Assembly (NCBI GenBank): GCA_011620215.1
Contig: WOZP01000204.1
Location: 1-33,547 of the forward strand
DNA length: 33,547 bases
Source of the DNA: Rugosibacter sp.
GTDB taxonomy: Bacteria > Pseudomonadota > Gammaproteobacteria > Burkholderiales > Rhodocyclaceae
Reading direction: 5' to 3'
In this document: positions 9,347 to 20,021 of the stretch, in pieces
Layout: each line of letters begins with the position of its first letter
Numbering within the stretch: position 1 is the stretch's first letter
Translations under genes and position numbers: made by a program
Notes under the pieces: generated by a model
Database searches by the model: none
What the model saw: the letters and a program-made list of their open reading frames with translations, nothing else
What the model was told of the DNA's origin: nothing

Positions 9347-10618
9347 TTATTTAAAACGATATGGCTCCGCATTGACCTCTGGCTCACGCCCCACAATCAA
9401 GTCAGACAATAACCGCGCTGACCCGCAAGCCAATGTCCAGCCCAGCGTGCCATGCCCTGTGTTTAGCCATAATCCGGCCAATCCGGTGCTACGCATCTCG
9501 CTGATCAGCGGCACATTGCTTGGCATGACCGGGCGTAAACCTGCCCAATATTCAATGTCTTCCACATTTGATAACGCTGGAAACAATCTGCGCGCACGTT
9601 TTACCATCGCATCACAACGCGCCGGGTTAAGCGTCAGATCATACCCCGTAAATTCTGCTGTTCCGGCAACCCGCAAACGTTTCCCTAAACGGGAAAATAC
9701 GATTTTTGCCCCATCATCTGTCAAGCTGACGGTAGGCACTTCGCTGGACAATGCGTCTTCAGGCAAACCAAAAGTAGCCGAATACCCCTTCCCGGGATAA
9801 ATCGGCAGACGCACCCCCAAAGGCCGCAGCAGCAGGGGCGAATAGCTGCCTAACGCCAATACAATGACATCCGCTGCAACGCGCTCACCTGTGGCCAGAG
9901 TGACGCCGGTAATGCATTCGCCGCTACGCTGCAATGCGGTTACGGTTTCACCGAAGCGAAAACGAACGCCGCGTGCGACGGCTTGCTGCGCCAAAAGTTG
10001 GGTAAATTTTTGCGCATCGCCTGATTCATCCGCTGCGGTATACGTACCACCAATAATCGGCACGGTTGACTGCTTGATTGCTGGTTCAATCAACGCGCAC
10101 TCAGTCTGCGTTTTGGGCACTCGATCACAACCGAACTCACGCATTAATTCTGCCTGCTGCAACGCATGATCAAATTCGCCTTGATCCGTATAAATATGCA
10201 AAATGCCACGCGTGATCTGATCGTAATTCAGCGCCAGCGCTTCACGTAGCGTACCCAGCTCGCGTCGGCTGATTAATCCCAGTTGTACAATGGACTGGAT
10301 ATTCGATCGTGTCCTTGCCGCTGTGCACTCGCGCAGAAATTTCGCGCCCCAGAGCCACTGGTTAAAATCAGCACGTAACCGCCACAACAAAGGAGCGTCC
10401 TCTCGACCGATCCATTTCAAGATGCGCCAAAATGCGGCAGGGTTCGCCCATGGCTCGGCATGGCTTACGGAAATCTGACCGCCATTGGCAAAGCTCGTTT
10501 CCCGTGCTGGGGCAATTTGCCGATCAATGACGGTCACATCATAACCTTCAGCGGCAAGATACCAAGCTGAAGTTACCCCCACGACACCAGCGCCCAAGAC
10601 CGTTATGCTTCGCATCAC
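9347..10618 (-). CDS. dadA: D-amino-acid dehydrogenase small subunit-type FAD oxidoreductase
   Basis: ITVLGAGVVGVTSAWYLAAEGYDVTVIDR, LRPVMPSNVPLISE, LWLNTGHGTLGWTLACGSARLLSDLI. Confidence 0.93.
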   Translation of the reverse strand: MMRSITVLGAGVVGVTSAWYLAAEGYDVTVIDRQIAPARETSFANGGQISVSHAEPWANPAAFWRILKWIGREDAPLLWRLRADFNQWLWGAKFLRECTAARTRSNIQSIVQLGLISRRELGTLREALALNYDQITRGILHIYTDQGEFDHALQQAELMREFGCDRVPKTQTECALIEPAIKQSTVPIIGGTYTAADESGDAQKFTQLLAQQAVARGVRFRFGETVTALQRSGECITGVTLATGERVAADVIVLALGSYSPLLLRPLGVRLPIYPGKGYSATFGLPEDALSSEVPTVSLTDDGAKIVFSRLGKRLRVAGTAEFTGYDLTLNPARCDAMVKRARRLFPALSNVEDIEYWAGLRPVMPSNVPLISEMRSTGLAGLWLNTGHGTLGWTLACGSARLLSDLIVGREPEVNAEPYRFK

Positions 10619-10730
10619 ATTATCCTAAAATCATTTGCATTATCGAGCGCTTTTCAAACAACCTGTAGTCGATTATAGTCAGGACCCACCACGGTGAGAT
10701 GCGATTCCCACTATTCCTACACATCCTCTT

Positions 10731-11135
10731 ATGAGTAATAAACCAAAAATCATCAAAACCGAAGCCGAATGGCGCGAACAGCTGACGCCCGTGCAGTATC
10801 ACGTTGCCCGAGAAAAGGGAACAGAACGTGCTTTTACCGGCGAATACTGGGATAGCAAGGAGCCCGGCATCTACCGCTGCATTGGTTGCGGGGAACCTTT
10901 ATTTAATTCAACATCCAAGTTCGACTCAGACTGTGGTTGGCCAAGCTTTACAGTACCGCTAGAGGCCGAGGCTGTTACTGAAGTAGATGACAATACATAT
11001 AACATGCATCGAACAGAAGTCACTTGCAGCCGCTGTGGCTCACATCTGGGCCACGTGTTTCCGGATGGTCCGGCACCTACCGGATTACGCTACTGCATTA
11101 ACTCGGCCTCGGTTGATCTCGCCAAAACCAAATAA
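10731..11135 (+). CDS. msrB: Peptide-methionine (R)-S-oxide reductase
   Basis: [51 protein letters not shown]. Confidence 0.97.
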   Translation: MSNKPKIIKTEAEWREQLTPVQYHVAREKGTERAFTGEYWDSKEPGIYRCIGCGEPLFNSTSKFDSDCGWPSFTVPLEAEAVTEVDDNTYNMHRTEVTCSRCGSHLGHVFPDGPAPTGLRYCINSASVDLAKTK

Positions 11136-11144
11136 GCCTCTGCC

Positions 11145-11768
11145 ATGAAATTTCTTTTTGACCTCTTTCCTGTCATTCTTTTTTTCGCCTCTTTTAAGGT
11201 CGCCGAAAATCAACCGCAGGACGCAGCTGATCTGGTCAGCCAGATATTCGGCCTCCTCGGATCAGATGCCTTGATAACTGACAAGCAGGCACCCATACTG
11301 CTGTCTACCATGGTTGTAATTCTAGCCACCGTGCTGCAAATTGTCTGGGTCTGGTTCCGCCACCGCAAAGTTGACACCATGCTCTGGGTCAGTCTGGTAC
11401 TGGTGACTGTTTTTGGCTCTGCGACACTTATCTTCCACGATGAAACCTTCATTAAATGGAAGCCAACCATTCTCTATTGGATATTCGCCGCTACGTTACT
11501 GGGTTCATCTCAATTTTTAGGTCGCAATTTGATATACACCATGCTTGAAAAACAAATGCAACTGCCGACTTTTCTGTGGGCAAGGCTCAACTATGCTTGG
11601 GCAGCCTTCTTTACTGCCATGGGTGTGCTCAATCTTTATGTTGCATTCAACTTCAGCACCGCCATCTGGGTTAACTTCAAACTTTTTGGCGGCATGGGAT
11701 TGATGTTTCTGTTTATCATCGGCCAAGGGCTGCTATTAGCCAAATATATGCCGCAGGAGAACTCATAA
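11145..11768 (+). CDS. yciB: Septation protein A / intracellular septation family
   Basis: [21 protein letters not shown] start, multiple TM segments, [23 protein letters not shown]-like stretch; followed by yciI. Confidence 0.93.
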   Translation: MKFLFDLFPVILFFASFKVAENQPQDAADLVSQIFGLLGSDALITDKQAPILLSTMVVILATVLQIVWVWFRHRKVDTMLWVSLVLVTVFGSATLIFHDETFIKWKPTILYWIFAATLLGSSQFLGRNLIYTMLEKQMQLPTFLWARLNYAWAAFFTAMGVLNLYVAFNFSTAIWVNFKLFGGMGLMFLFIIGQGLLLAKYMPQENS

Positions 11769-12082
11769 TGCTTTATGCCATCATGGCTTACGATGCGCCC
11801 AACAGCGAAGAGCCTCGTCGCACGGCGCATGCACAACACATGGCCCATCTGGATAAAATCACAGCAGCTGGCGGAAAAATCGTTTTGGCTGGCCCTTGCC
11901 TTGCGAAAGACAGTCCTGACCGCCAAATCGCCGGCTTTTTCGGCAGCCTGATTGTGGCCGAGTTTGCCTCACTTGCCGCAGCACAAGAATGGTCAGACAC
12001 CGACCCCTTTCTTATTGCCGGAGTATTCGAGAAAGTGATTGTCAAACCTTTCCGTCAAGTCATACCCCAGCCTCAGCCATGA
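11768..12082 (+). CDS. YciI family protein
   Basis: [40 protein letters not shown]; translationally coupled to yciB and bolA. Confidence 0.92.
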   Translation: MLYAIMAYDAPNSEEPRRTAHAQHMAHLDKITAAGGKIVLAGPCLAKDSPDRQIAGFFGSLIVAEFASLAAAQEWSDTDPFLIAGVFEKVIVKPFRQVIPQPQP

Positions 12083-12360
12083 GCGCTACAAGCACCCTAA
12101 GCGTTGTAAACCTGATACGCGAACGGCTTGCCACTTTAGAGCCAATTGAGCTGAAAGTCATCGACGATTCAGCACTACACGCCGGGCACACCGGTGCCCG
12201 CAGCGGTGGCGGTCACTATCGGTTGACCATTGTGTCCCCTCGATTCAGCAACTGCAGCACCATGCAAAAACACCGCTTGGTGTATGATGCGCTTGGATCC
12301 CTGATGAAGCGGGAAATTCACGCATTGAGCATTAATGCGCTGGCCCCTGAGTCATCCTGA
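12079..12360 (+). CDS. BolA family protein (start at ATG 12079, ATGA overlap with yciI)
   Basis: LATLEPIELKVIDDSALHAGHTGARSGGGHYRLTIVSPRF...HRLVYDALGSLMKREIHALSINALAP. Confidence 0.94.
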   Translation: MSATSTLSVVNLIRERLATLEPIELKVIDDSALHAGHTGARSGGGHYRLTIVSPRFSNCSTMQKHRLVYDALGSLMKREIHALSINALAPESS

Positions 12361-12448
12361 CCCATGCTGACAAATACTAAAGATAACGGATAACGAATTT
12401 CCATACATTCCCCATTGAAACAACCACTTAATTAACTCAGGAACTACG

Positions 12449-13264
12449 ATGAATCACACGCTCCGTAATGCCCTTCTGATTGCTCTAGCGACTTCCATGG
12501 CAAGCAGCGCTACTGTTTATGCCGCAAAAAAAGATGCGGGCGGAAAATCAGCATCTGCTTTCGTTACAGTGAATGGCCAATCAGTGGCCAAGAGCCGCGC
12601 TGACATGCTGATTTCAGCCCAGGTTGCACAAGGCCAGTCTGATTCGCCAGAACTGCGCGCCGCAGTTAAAGAAGAACTTGTCCGTCGAGAATTGTTAGCA
12701 CAAGAAGCCACCAAAAAAGGCTTGGACAAGAATTCAGAAGTGCAAGCACAAATGGATATGGCACGCCAAGGCGTTTTGATTGGTGCTTATCTAAAAGATT
12801 ACGTCAAGCGTAACCCGGTGAGCGATGCGCAGATCAAAAAAGAATATGAAGAACTGAAAATACGCCTTGGTAACAAAGAATATAAAGCACGTCACATTCT
12901 GGTCGATAAAGAAGAAGATGCCAAAGCGATTATCGAGAAACTGAAAAAAGGCGAAAAGTTTGATGATCTCGCCAAACAATCCAAAGACCCCGGCTCCAAA
13001 GAGCGTGGTGGCGATCTGGGTTGGGCTAGCCCGGCCGCTTTCGTTAAGCCATTCTCTGATGCAATGACCAAACTCGAGAAGGGTAAATTCACCACAGCCC
13101 CAGTGAAGAGCGATTTTGGCTGGCACGTTATCCAGCTTGACGATACACGTGACACTAAGATTCCTCCATTCGAAGAAGCCAAGGGTCAAATTGCTCAGCA
13201 AATGCAACAAAGCATGGTTCAGAAACATATGGATGAACTGCGCGCTAAGGCAAAGATTGAGTAA
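12449..13264 (+). CDS. Peptidylprolyl isomerase, parvulin type (secreted/periplasmic)
   Basis: N-terminal signal-like segment; EYKARHILVDKEEDAKAIIEKLKKGEKFDDLAKQSKDPGSKERGGDLGWASPAAFVKPF, KSDFGWHVIQLDD. Confidence 0.96.
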   Translation: MNHTLRNALLIALATSMASSATVYAAKKDAGGKSASAFVTVNGQSVAKSRADMLISAQVAQGQSDSPELRAAVKEELVRRELLAQEATKKGLDKNSEVQAQMDMARQGVLIGAYLKDYVKRNPVSDAQIKKEYEELKIRLGNKEYKARHILVDKEEDAKAIIEKLKKGEKFDDLAKQSKDPGSKERGGDLGWASPAAFVKPFSDAMTKLEKGKFTTAPVKSDFGWHVIQLDDTRDTKIPPFEEAKGQIAQQMQQSMVQKHMDELRAKAKIE

Positions 13265-13281
13265 CTCAGTCAGTTAGCTAA

Positions 13282-13307
13282 AAAACGGGGGCTACGGCTC
13301 CCGTTTT
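13282..13307 (+). terminator. Rho-independent-like terminator after ppiC
   Basis: AAAACGGGGGC-tacg-GCTCCCGTTTT stem-loop (one G-T wobble) with T-rich 3' side. Confidence 0.7.
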
Positions 13308-13345
13308 CGTTTCTAAGCCACTTCATTAATTTTAATCATTAAAAA

Positions 13346-13915
13346 ATGGACAATAATTCGGAAACTCAACCTGTCCGACGGATTGTTTACCGCCGTGCAA
13401 AACCCAACTGCGGTCCAGCCTTTGAAGAACTCGTGCGTGGCATGGGTGCTGAGATGAAAAACTACAAAGGCTTTTTAGGTGCTGAAATCATTCCACCTGA
13501 AACTGCTCAAGGCGAATATCAATTCATTTTTCGCTGGGCCAGCCAGAAAGACCTCAACGTTTGGGATGCCTCTGCAGCTCATGCACAATGGCTCCAGCGC
13601 TTGGGGGATGTCGCGGAAGGCGACCCAGAGTACCGTTTGCTCTCGGGCCTTGAAGCGTGGTTTTCCCCCGCAGCGATTCCTGGAGTGAAAACACCATCGC
13701 GACTTAAAATGGCGTTCATTTCATGGATAGGGATTTTCCCCACGGTTGTGCTTTTGCAAGTCACCGTTGCGCCATTGATTTCGGGTTGGCATCCACTGTT
13801 ACAAATAGCGGCATTTTCCGCCTTGATGATCACGCTCATGACATGGCTGGTCATGCCTGGGCTGACGCGGTTATTCCGCCCCCTGCTTTTATCGCAAAAC
13901 AAGACGACACACTAA
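13346..13915 (+). CDS. Antibiotic biosynthesis monooxygenase (ABM)-domain protein with C-terminal TM helices
   Basis: KPNCGPAFEELVRGMGAEMKNYKGFLGAEIIPP...YQFIFRWASQKDLNVWDASAAHAQWLQRL, then two hydrophobic segments. Confidence 0.8.
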   Translation: MDNNSETQPVRRIVYRRAKPNCGPAFEELVRGMGAEMKNYKGFLGAEIIPPETAQGEYQFIFRWASQKDLNVWDASAAHAQWLQRLGDVAEGDPEYRLLSGLEAWFSPAAIPGVKTPSRLKMAFISWIGIFPTVVLLQVTVAPLISGWHPLLQIAAFSALMITLMTWLVMPGLTRLFRPLLLSQNKTTH

Positions 13916-13933
13916 ATTAACCTTGGTATTTTT

Positions 13934-15148
13934 ATGTCTCCCCCCGCTAAGACTGATATCGATCTCAACCGCGCCGTACTGATATTGGCCGGCGCTGCTT
14001 TCGCCAGCGCCGCATCATTTCGCATCTGCGACCCTTTTTTGCCGATACTCGCCTCGAGTTTTGATGTCAGCATTAGTAGTGCAGCACGCGTGATCACCGC
14101 ATTTGTCGTTGCCTATGGTGTTTTTCAGCTAGTATTTGGCCCCCTGGGCGACCGCGTCGATCGCTATCATCTCATCGCCTATTCCACCCTGGCATGTACC
14201 CTGGGCTCAATTGCCTGCGGGCTTTCCCCCTCTTACGGCTGGCTGGTTGCAGCGCGTGCCCTGACAGGTGCTTTTTCAGCAGGCATCATCGCTGTGGGTG
14301 TCGCATGGATTTCTGATCGGGTGCCGTTAAGCCAGCGCCAGCCGATGCTCGCTCGATTTATCAGTGGGCAAATCATGGGAATGGTTGCAGGGCAAGTCAT
14401 GGGCGGACTCTTCGTCGACACCTTGGGTTGGCGCTGGGCGTTTGCTGCGTTAGCACTCATCTATCTTACATTTGGCGGGTTGTTGTTACGGCAAGCGAGG
14501 ATCATTAGCACGACTGCCTCCCCTCGCCCGCCTGCACCACCTGGCAATCCATTTTTTTCCGTAGCACGCGACCTGTTTGCCGTCGTGCAATCATCCAAAG
14601 CATGGCCCGTTTTTGCAGCCATCTGTTTTGAGGGGATGGCGGTATTTTCAGTGCTGGCATTTCTTCCTTTGTATCTACATACGCAGTTTGACATTAGCAT
14701 GACCAAAGCGAGTTTGGCGCTCATAGCTTATGGCGCTGGAGGGCTGATTTATTCGTCCACTGCAAGACGCCTCATAAGTCATTTTTCAGTCGGTAATCTC
14801 GTCTTGCTGGGTAGCGGCTCAGTCGCGATTAGCCTCATACTGCTTTATCTTGTACCTGTCTGGTTTCTTGCTATCCCCGTGATGGCGGGTGCCGGGTTTG
14901 GCATGTATCTGCTGCACAGCACGATTCTGACGCGCGCTACGGCCATCACCGAGACAGCGCGCGGCTTGGCAATATCACTCACTGTCTCGATCTTCTTTGT
15001 GGGGCAGTCTGTCGGCATTTATGCCGCATCGCGCGTGGTGGAGAAAATCGGCATACCTCCCATCATCCTGGCTGCTAGCTTGCTGATTATGCTGGTGGGT
15101 ATTGGTTTTTCTGCGGTGCTCAAAAAGCGTCAAGCGGCAGCTGCTTGA
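13934..15148 (+). CDS. MFS transporter
   Basis: About 12 hydrophobic segments; VFGPLGDRVDRYHLI motif A-like loop; 404 aa. Confidence 0.92.
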   Translation: MSPPAKTDIDLNRAVLILAGAAFASAASFRICDPFLPILASSFDVSISSAARVITAFVVAYGVFQLVFGPLGDRVDRYHLIAYSTLACTLGSIACGLSPSYGWLVAARALTGAFSAGIIAVGVAWISDRVPLSQRQPMLARFISGQIMGMVAGQVMGGLFVDTLGWRWAFAALALIYLTFGGLLLRQARIISTTASPRPPAPPGNPFFSVARDLFAVVQSSKAWPVFAAICFEGMAVFSVLAFLPLYLHTQFDISMTKASLALIAYGAGGLIYSSTARRLISHFSVGNLVLLGSGSVAISLILLYLVPVWFLAIPVMAGAGFGMYLLHSTILTRATAITETARGLAISLTVSIFFVGQSVGIYAASRVVEKIGIPPIILAASLLIMLVGIGFSAVLKKRQAAAA

Positions 15149-15174
15149 CGTTTTTTCTGCCACGTACTACCGAG

Positions 15175-18100
15175 TTATTTCAGCCAGCGACGCGCATTGA
15201 AAAATAAATTCATCCATGGCGAAGCCCCTGCATAGCGCGCTTCCCAGTCACGCGGATGCCATGACATCTGTGCTGCACGAACAACCCTTTCCGGGTGTGG
15301 CATCATGATCGTCACGCGGCCATCTGCCGTAGTCACCCCGGCTAAGCCATCAGGCGAGCCATTCGGATTAAACGGATAGGTAGACGCCACCGCGCCACGG
15401 TTATCAATGTACCGTAGTGCCATCCGCAACGGCGAGGAGAGCGTTTCTAGCTCGACCGCCTTGTTGCGCAGTTGTTTCACCAGCACCGACTTTTCCGACG
15501 TTTTATTATCGTCATACACGGCGCGTCCTTCGCCATGCGAAACCACCACAGGTAATTGGGAACCCGCCATGCCCGCAAGAAAAATCGAGGGCGATGGGGG
15601 GATTTCCACCATGACCAGGCGCGCCTCAAACTGCTCACTGCGGTTGCGCTGGAAAGTTGGCCAATTTTCAGCGCCGGGAATAATCGGTGCCAGATGCGCC
15701 ATCATCTGGCAGCCATTGCACACGCCCAGGGAAAAGCTGTCAGTGCGCGAAAAAAATGCTGCAAACTCATCATGCAACTGGTTATTGAACAAAATCGACT
15801 TGGCCCAGCCCTGCCCCGCGCCAAGCACATCACCATACGAGAATCCACCACACGCAACCAAGCCCTTGAAGTCGGCCAACTTGATGCGCCTCGCCTGTAA
15901 ATCCGACATATGTACGTCAATTGCCGCAAATCCTGCCCGATCAAAGGCAGCCGCCATTTCCACATGGCCATTGATGCCTTGCTCACGCAAAATCGCTATT
16001 TTCGGGCGAGCGCCGGTTGCGATAAAGGGCGACTCAAGCTCAAACGCAGCCTTCGCTGACAAACCCGGATCCTCATGATCCAGCAAGGCAGAAAACTCTT
16101 CATCCGCGCACGCCGCATCATCACGCAATTGCGCAATCTGGAAACTCACCTCGCTCCACACGCGTTGCAGTTCATGCCGTGGCGCAGAAAACACGCGCTT
16201 GGCATTACGCCAGATGCGCACTTCGTCCTGCGTATTGGTATGCCCGATAAAATGCACTACCCGACCCAGCCCCGCTTCACGCAGAACAGCCATGACAGCG
16301 GAACGATCCGCATGGCGAATCTGCAGCACAGCACCGAGCTCCTCGGTAAACAAGGCCGTCAACAACTTATCCTGCATCCGGCCAGTCAGCATATCCGGTC
16401 GGCGCTCCATGCCATCGACATCATTCATCAACGTGTCAAAACACAGCGCATCGCTGTTGAGCGAGACACCGACATGCGAAGCAAAGCTCATCTCGCAAAT
16501 GGTCGTCCACAAGCCGCCATCAGATCGATCGTGATAGGCCAGAATTTTTCCGTCACGGTTAAGCTTTTGAATTGCATTGAAAAATACCTTGAGCAAGCCA
16601 GGATCAACATCCGGTGCCACATCACCGCTGACGCCATAAACTTGCGCCAAGGCAGAGCCTCCCAGCCGGTTGCGCCCCTCGCCCAAATCAATCAGCAACA
16701 GCTCTGTTTCACCCACCTCGGCATCACGCCGCAACTCAGGCGTCAAGGTGCGACGAACATCTTCCACCGGGGCGAATGCCGTAATGATTAATGACACCGG
16801 CGAGACAACTTGCTTTAGCTCACCGGCTTTGTCCGCACTCGTTGCCTCGTCAGTCACTGTCCACTGCGTGCGCATGGATAAGGAATCCTTGCCTACCGGA
16901 ATAGCCACACCCAGCGCAGGACAAAAATCGAGTGCGACCGCCTTGACTGTATCGAACAGCACCGCATCTTCATGTCCATGACCCGCAGCCGCCATCCAGT
17001 TGGCCGACAATTTGATCCGTGAAATATCGCCCACATCGGCAGCGGCCAGATTCGTTATTGCCTCGCCAATCGCCATGCGCCCGGAGGCCGGGCCATCCAG
17101 CAAAGCCAACGGCGTGCGTTCGCCCAAGGCAAAGCACTCACCACGGCAGGTGTCATAACCCATAACGGTGACAGCCACATCAGCCACGGGCACTTGCCAA
17201 GGCCCCACCATCTGGTCGCGGGCGGTCATCCCGCCGACTGAACGATCACCAATGGTGATTAAAAAGCTTTTCGAGGCCACGCTGGGCAAGCGCAATACAC
17301 GGTGCGCAGCCTCACTCAGATCAATCGCTGCCAGATCCAGGGCGGGCATATGCACCATATGACGACTAGCCTCGCGGTGCATGCGTGGCGGTTTGCCGAG
17401 CAGCACTTCCAAGGGCATATCCACAGGACGATTATCAAAATAGGCATCCGTCACGGCCAGATGACCATCTTTGGTGGCTACACCCAGCACGGCAAACGGA
17501 CAGTGTTCACGTTCACATAGAGCGCGAAATTCATCTAGCCGCGCCGGTGCTATGGCCAACACGTAGCGCTCTTGCGCTTCGTTGCTCCAGATTTCGCGCG
17601 GGCTCATGCCTGGTGCTTCCGTTTGTACCGCGCGCAGATCAAACACGGCACCACAGCCTGCATCATGCGCCAATTCAGGCAGTGCATTGGATAAGCCCCC
17701 TGCGCCCACGTCATGGATAGCCAATACAGGATTGTCTTCACCCATTTGCCAGCATCGATCGATGACTTCCTGTGCGCGTCGCTGCATTTCCGGGTTGCCC
17801 CGTTGTACAGAAGCAAAATCAAGATCCGCCGAGTTGCTGCCGGTAGCCATGGACGACGCCGCCCCGCCACCCAGCCCGATCAACATGCCCGGGCCGCCGA
17901 GCTGAATGAGCAAAGTGCCCGCCGGAAACTGGATTTTGAACGCATCCCTATCAGCAATATTGCCCACGCCACCGGCCAGCATGATGGGCTTGTGATAGCC
18001 GCGTACCTCGTCGCCAAATTGTTGCTCGAACGTGCGGAAATACCCGGCCAGATTGGGCCTGCCGAATTCATTATTAAAGGCGGCTGCACCCAGCGGGCCT

Positions 18101-19254
18101 TCGATCATGATATCCAGTGCCGAGGCAATGCGATCCGGTTTGCCATAAACGGATTCCCATGGCTGGTTATAGCCGGGTATGCGTAAATCAGATACCGAAA
18201 AACCTGCCAGCCCCGCCTTCGGCTTTGAGCCGCGACCGGTCGCACCTTCATCACGAATTTCACCACCCGAGCCAGTGGCAGCGCCAGGAAAAGGCGAAAT
18301 GGCTGTGGGGTGATTATGCGTCTCTACCTTGACCAGAAAATGCGTCATCTCTTCGCGCCAGATATAGCTGCCATCGGTTTGCGGCATGAAACGGCGAATG
18401 GATGCCCCTTCAAGAATGGCGGCATTATCGGAATACGCCACGATTGTGCCCGCAGGATTGGCCTTGTGTGTTTCGCGAATCATGCCAAAGAGGGACAACG
18501 GTTGTACCTCGCCATCTACCGTCCATGTCGCATTGAAAATCTTGTGCCGGCAATGCTCGGAATTTGCCTGAGCAAACATCATCAGCTCAACATCGGTTGG
18601 ATTGCGGCCCAGCTTGGCAAAGCTATCCAGTAAATACTCGATTTCATCCTCGGACAAGGCCAGGCCGAGGGATGAATTGGCAGCCACTAGCGCATCCCGG
18701 CCACCGGTGAGCGTGTCAATGATCGTGAGCGGTTGTGGTGGAATCTGCTCGAACAGCGCTCGCGCTTCTTCCAGCGTCGCCAGGACGGATTCCGTCATCC
18801 GATCATGCAGACCGCGCCGTACCCCAAGGGTACTTCCTTCGGGGCGTATCTCTAGCGCCGTCCGGCTGGATACCGCTTCGCATAATTTTTCGTCCTTCGC
18901 CCCGCCAACATAAAATGCCGTGCCGCGCTCGATACGCTGCACTTGAAAAAAACCGCAGTTCCGTGCGATGTCAGTCGCCTTCGTGCTCCACGGTGAAATG
19001 GTGCCAAGGCGAGGGGTAACCAAGTGCAACTCACTCGCGACTTGTCCTTGTTCTTGCGTCACCCCGCTAATACCTAGCAGATCTTTCAAGCGTGCTGTTT
19101 CAGCAACATCCAGCGGGGACGAAAGAAGAATGAAATACCAGTGCTCTGCCGCTAAAGTGAGCTTGGGGCTAACCTTCTTTAAAGACTGCTGCAAACGGGC
19201 AAGTCGAGAAGCCGAAAAAGCGGCATTGCCGCGCAGCGCAAGGAATTCAGCCAT
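15175..19254 (-). CDS. purL: Phosphoribosylformylglycinamidine synthase
   Basis: 1359 aa; [76 protein letters not shown]. Confidence 0.98.
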   Translation of the reverse strand: MAEFLALRGNAAFSASRLARLQQSLKKVSPKLTLAAEHWYFILLSSPLDVAETARLKDLLGISGVTQEQGQVASELHLVTPRLGTISPWSTKATDIARNCGFFQVQRIERGTAFYVGGAKDEKLCEAVSSRTALEIRPEGSTLGVRRGLHDRMTESVLATLEEARALFEQIPPQPLTIIDTLTGGRDALVAANSSLGLALSEDEIEYLLDSFAKLGRNPTDVELMMFAQANSEHCRHKIFNATWTVDGEVQPLSLFGMIRETHKANPAGTIVAYSDNAAILEGASIRRFMPQTDGSYIWREEMTHFLVKVETHNHPTAISPFPGAATGSGGEIRDEGATGRGSKPKAGLAGFSVSDLRIPGYNQPWESVYGKPDRIASALDIMIEGPLGAAAFNNEFGRPNLAGYFRTFEQQFGDEVRGYHKPIMLAGGVGNIADRDAFKIQFPAGTLLIQLGGPGMLIGLGGGAASSMATGSNSADLDFASVQRGNPEMQRRAQEVIDRCWQMGEDNPVLAIHDVGAGGLSNALPELAHDAGCGAVFDLRAVQTEAPGMSPREIWSNEAQERYVLAIAPARLDEFRALCEREHCPFAVLGVATKDGHLAVTDAYFDNRPVDMPLEVLLGKPPRMHREASRHMVHMPALDLAAIDLSEAAHRVLRLPSVASKSFLITIGDRSVGGMTARDQMVGPWQVPVADVAVTVMGYDTCRGECFALGERTPLALLDGPASGRMAIGEAITNLAAADVGDISRIKLSANWMAAAGHGHEDAVLFDTVKAVALDFCPALGVAIPVGKDSLSMRTQWTVTDEATSADKAGELKQVVSPVSLIITAFAPVEDVRRTLTPELRRDAEVGETELLLIDLGEGRNRLGGSALAQVYGVSGDVAPDVDPGLLKVFFNAIQKLNRDGKILAYHDRSDGGLWTTICEMSFASHVGVSLNSDALCFDTLMNDVDGMERRPDMLTGRMQDKLLTALFTEELGAVLQIRHADRSAVMAVLREAGLGRVVHFIGHTNTQDEVRIWRNAKRVFSAPRHELQRVWSEVSFQIAQLRDDAACADEEFSALLDHEDPGLSAKAAFELESPFIATGARPKIAILREQGINGHVEMAAAFDRAGFAAIDVHMSDLQARRIKLADFKGLVACGGFSYGDVLGAGQGWAKSILFNNQLHDEFAAFFSRTDSFSLGVCNGCQMMAHLAPIIPGAENWPTFQRNRSEQFEARLVMVEIPPSPSIFLAGMAGSQLPVVVSHGEGRAVYDDNKTSEKSVLVKQLRNKAVELETLSSPLRMALRYIDNRGAVASTYPFNPNGSPDGLAGVTTADGRVTIMMPHPERVVRAAQMSWHPRDWEARYAGASPWMNLFFNARRWLK
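15477..15494 (+). repeat. Dispersed motif copy 3: TCACCAGCACCGACTTTT
   Basis: Inside purL, antisense to the gene (encodes KSVLVK). Confidence 0.9.
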
Positions 19255-19374
19255 GGCAGGAACAAGGTGTCAGGAAAAATCAGGGAAGCAAATTATAGCC
19301 TGCATGGCCTCTTCGCCTCCCTGTTCAATCCATCGGAAAATCTGATTTTTAGCGAATGAATCGCACGCCCAGAA

Positions 19375-19797
19375 CTACTGAGCCTGTTGTAATGCCATCA
19401 AGGCCGGGTAAACCTTCATTAACAGCGCGATACAAAGCGCAATACCGAACAAGTACGTGCCCAAAGAGCCGATAAAACGCAATTTGCTCGGCTGCGCCAT
19501 GGTAGGCGGCAAAACAATGCCGAACACGAAGATGTAGCGTGACAAGGTAACCAGGCCCATGCACCACATCATCCACGGGGCAGGGTTAAGCATGCCCAGC
19601 GTCAAAATCAGCACCGCAATCATCGGCACATATTCCGTGGTGTTGCCATGCGCACGAACCGCCTTGTATAAACGGTCAGCCGGGTCGATGTTATATCCAT
19701 ACATGGTTTTGGTTGACCCGCGCGTCATCGAAACAACGAAACCAAGACCAATCACCAGAAAACCCAATAACGCAACACATAGCACGGCAATAATCAT
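19375..19797 (-). CDS. MAPEG family membrane protein
   Basis: 140 aa; RAHGNTTEYVPMIAVLILTLGMLNPAPWMMWCMGLVTLSRYIFVFGI. Confidence 0.88.
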   Translation of the reverse strand: MIIAVLCVALLGFLVIGLGFVVSMTRGSTKTMYGYNIDPADRLYKAVRAHGNTTEYVPMIAVLILTLGMLNPAPWMMWCMGLVTLSRYIFVFGIVLPPTMAQPSKLRFIGSLGTYLFGIALCIALLMKVYPALMALQQAQ

Positions 19798-20021
19798 CTA
19801 TCTACTCCCCTTAAGTTAATTTAAAAGGCACGCCCCGCTTTAGTCCCAAGCTATCCAAAACAACTGCAGACAGTCACCAGGCATGCTGGCCGAGTGTATC
19901 CGAAATGCGTAAAAAGCTCGGGCACCACCAGCCGCATGCCAAGAATGAATGGAGATTCTTGTTTCATGTCAAGCCTGAAACTGCCTATCGAAACTGCCTA
20001 TCGATGATCTGACAAATCACG

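Noticed and set aside
11561-11573. GCCGACTTTT in yciB as a motif copy
   Set aside because: Only the 10-nt 3' half matches (ACTGCCGACTTTT); it codes a probably conserved peptide (MQLPTFLW) and lacks the TCACCAGC half.
16075-16791. 238-aa plus-strand ORF antisense to purL (and other long antisense ORFs in purL and comEC)
   Set aside because: purL is unambiguous on the opposite strand; long antisense frames are expected in GC-rich coding DNA.
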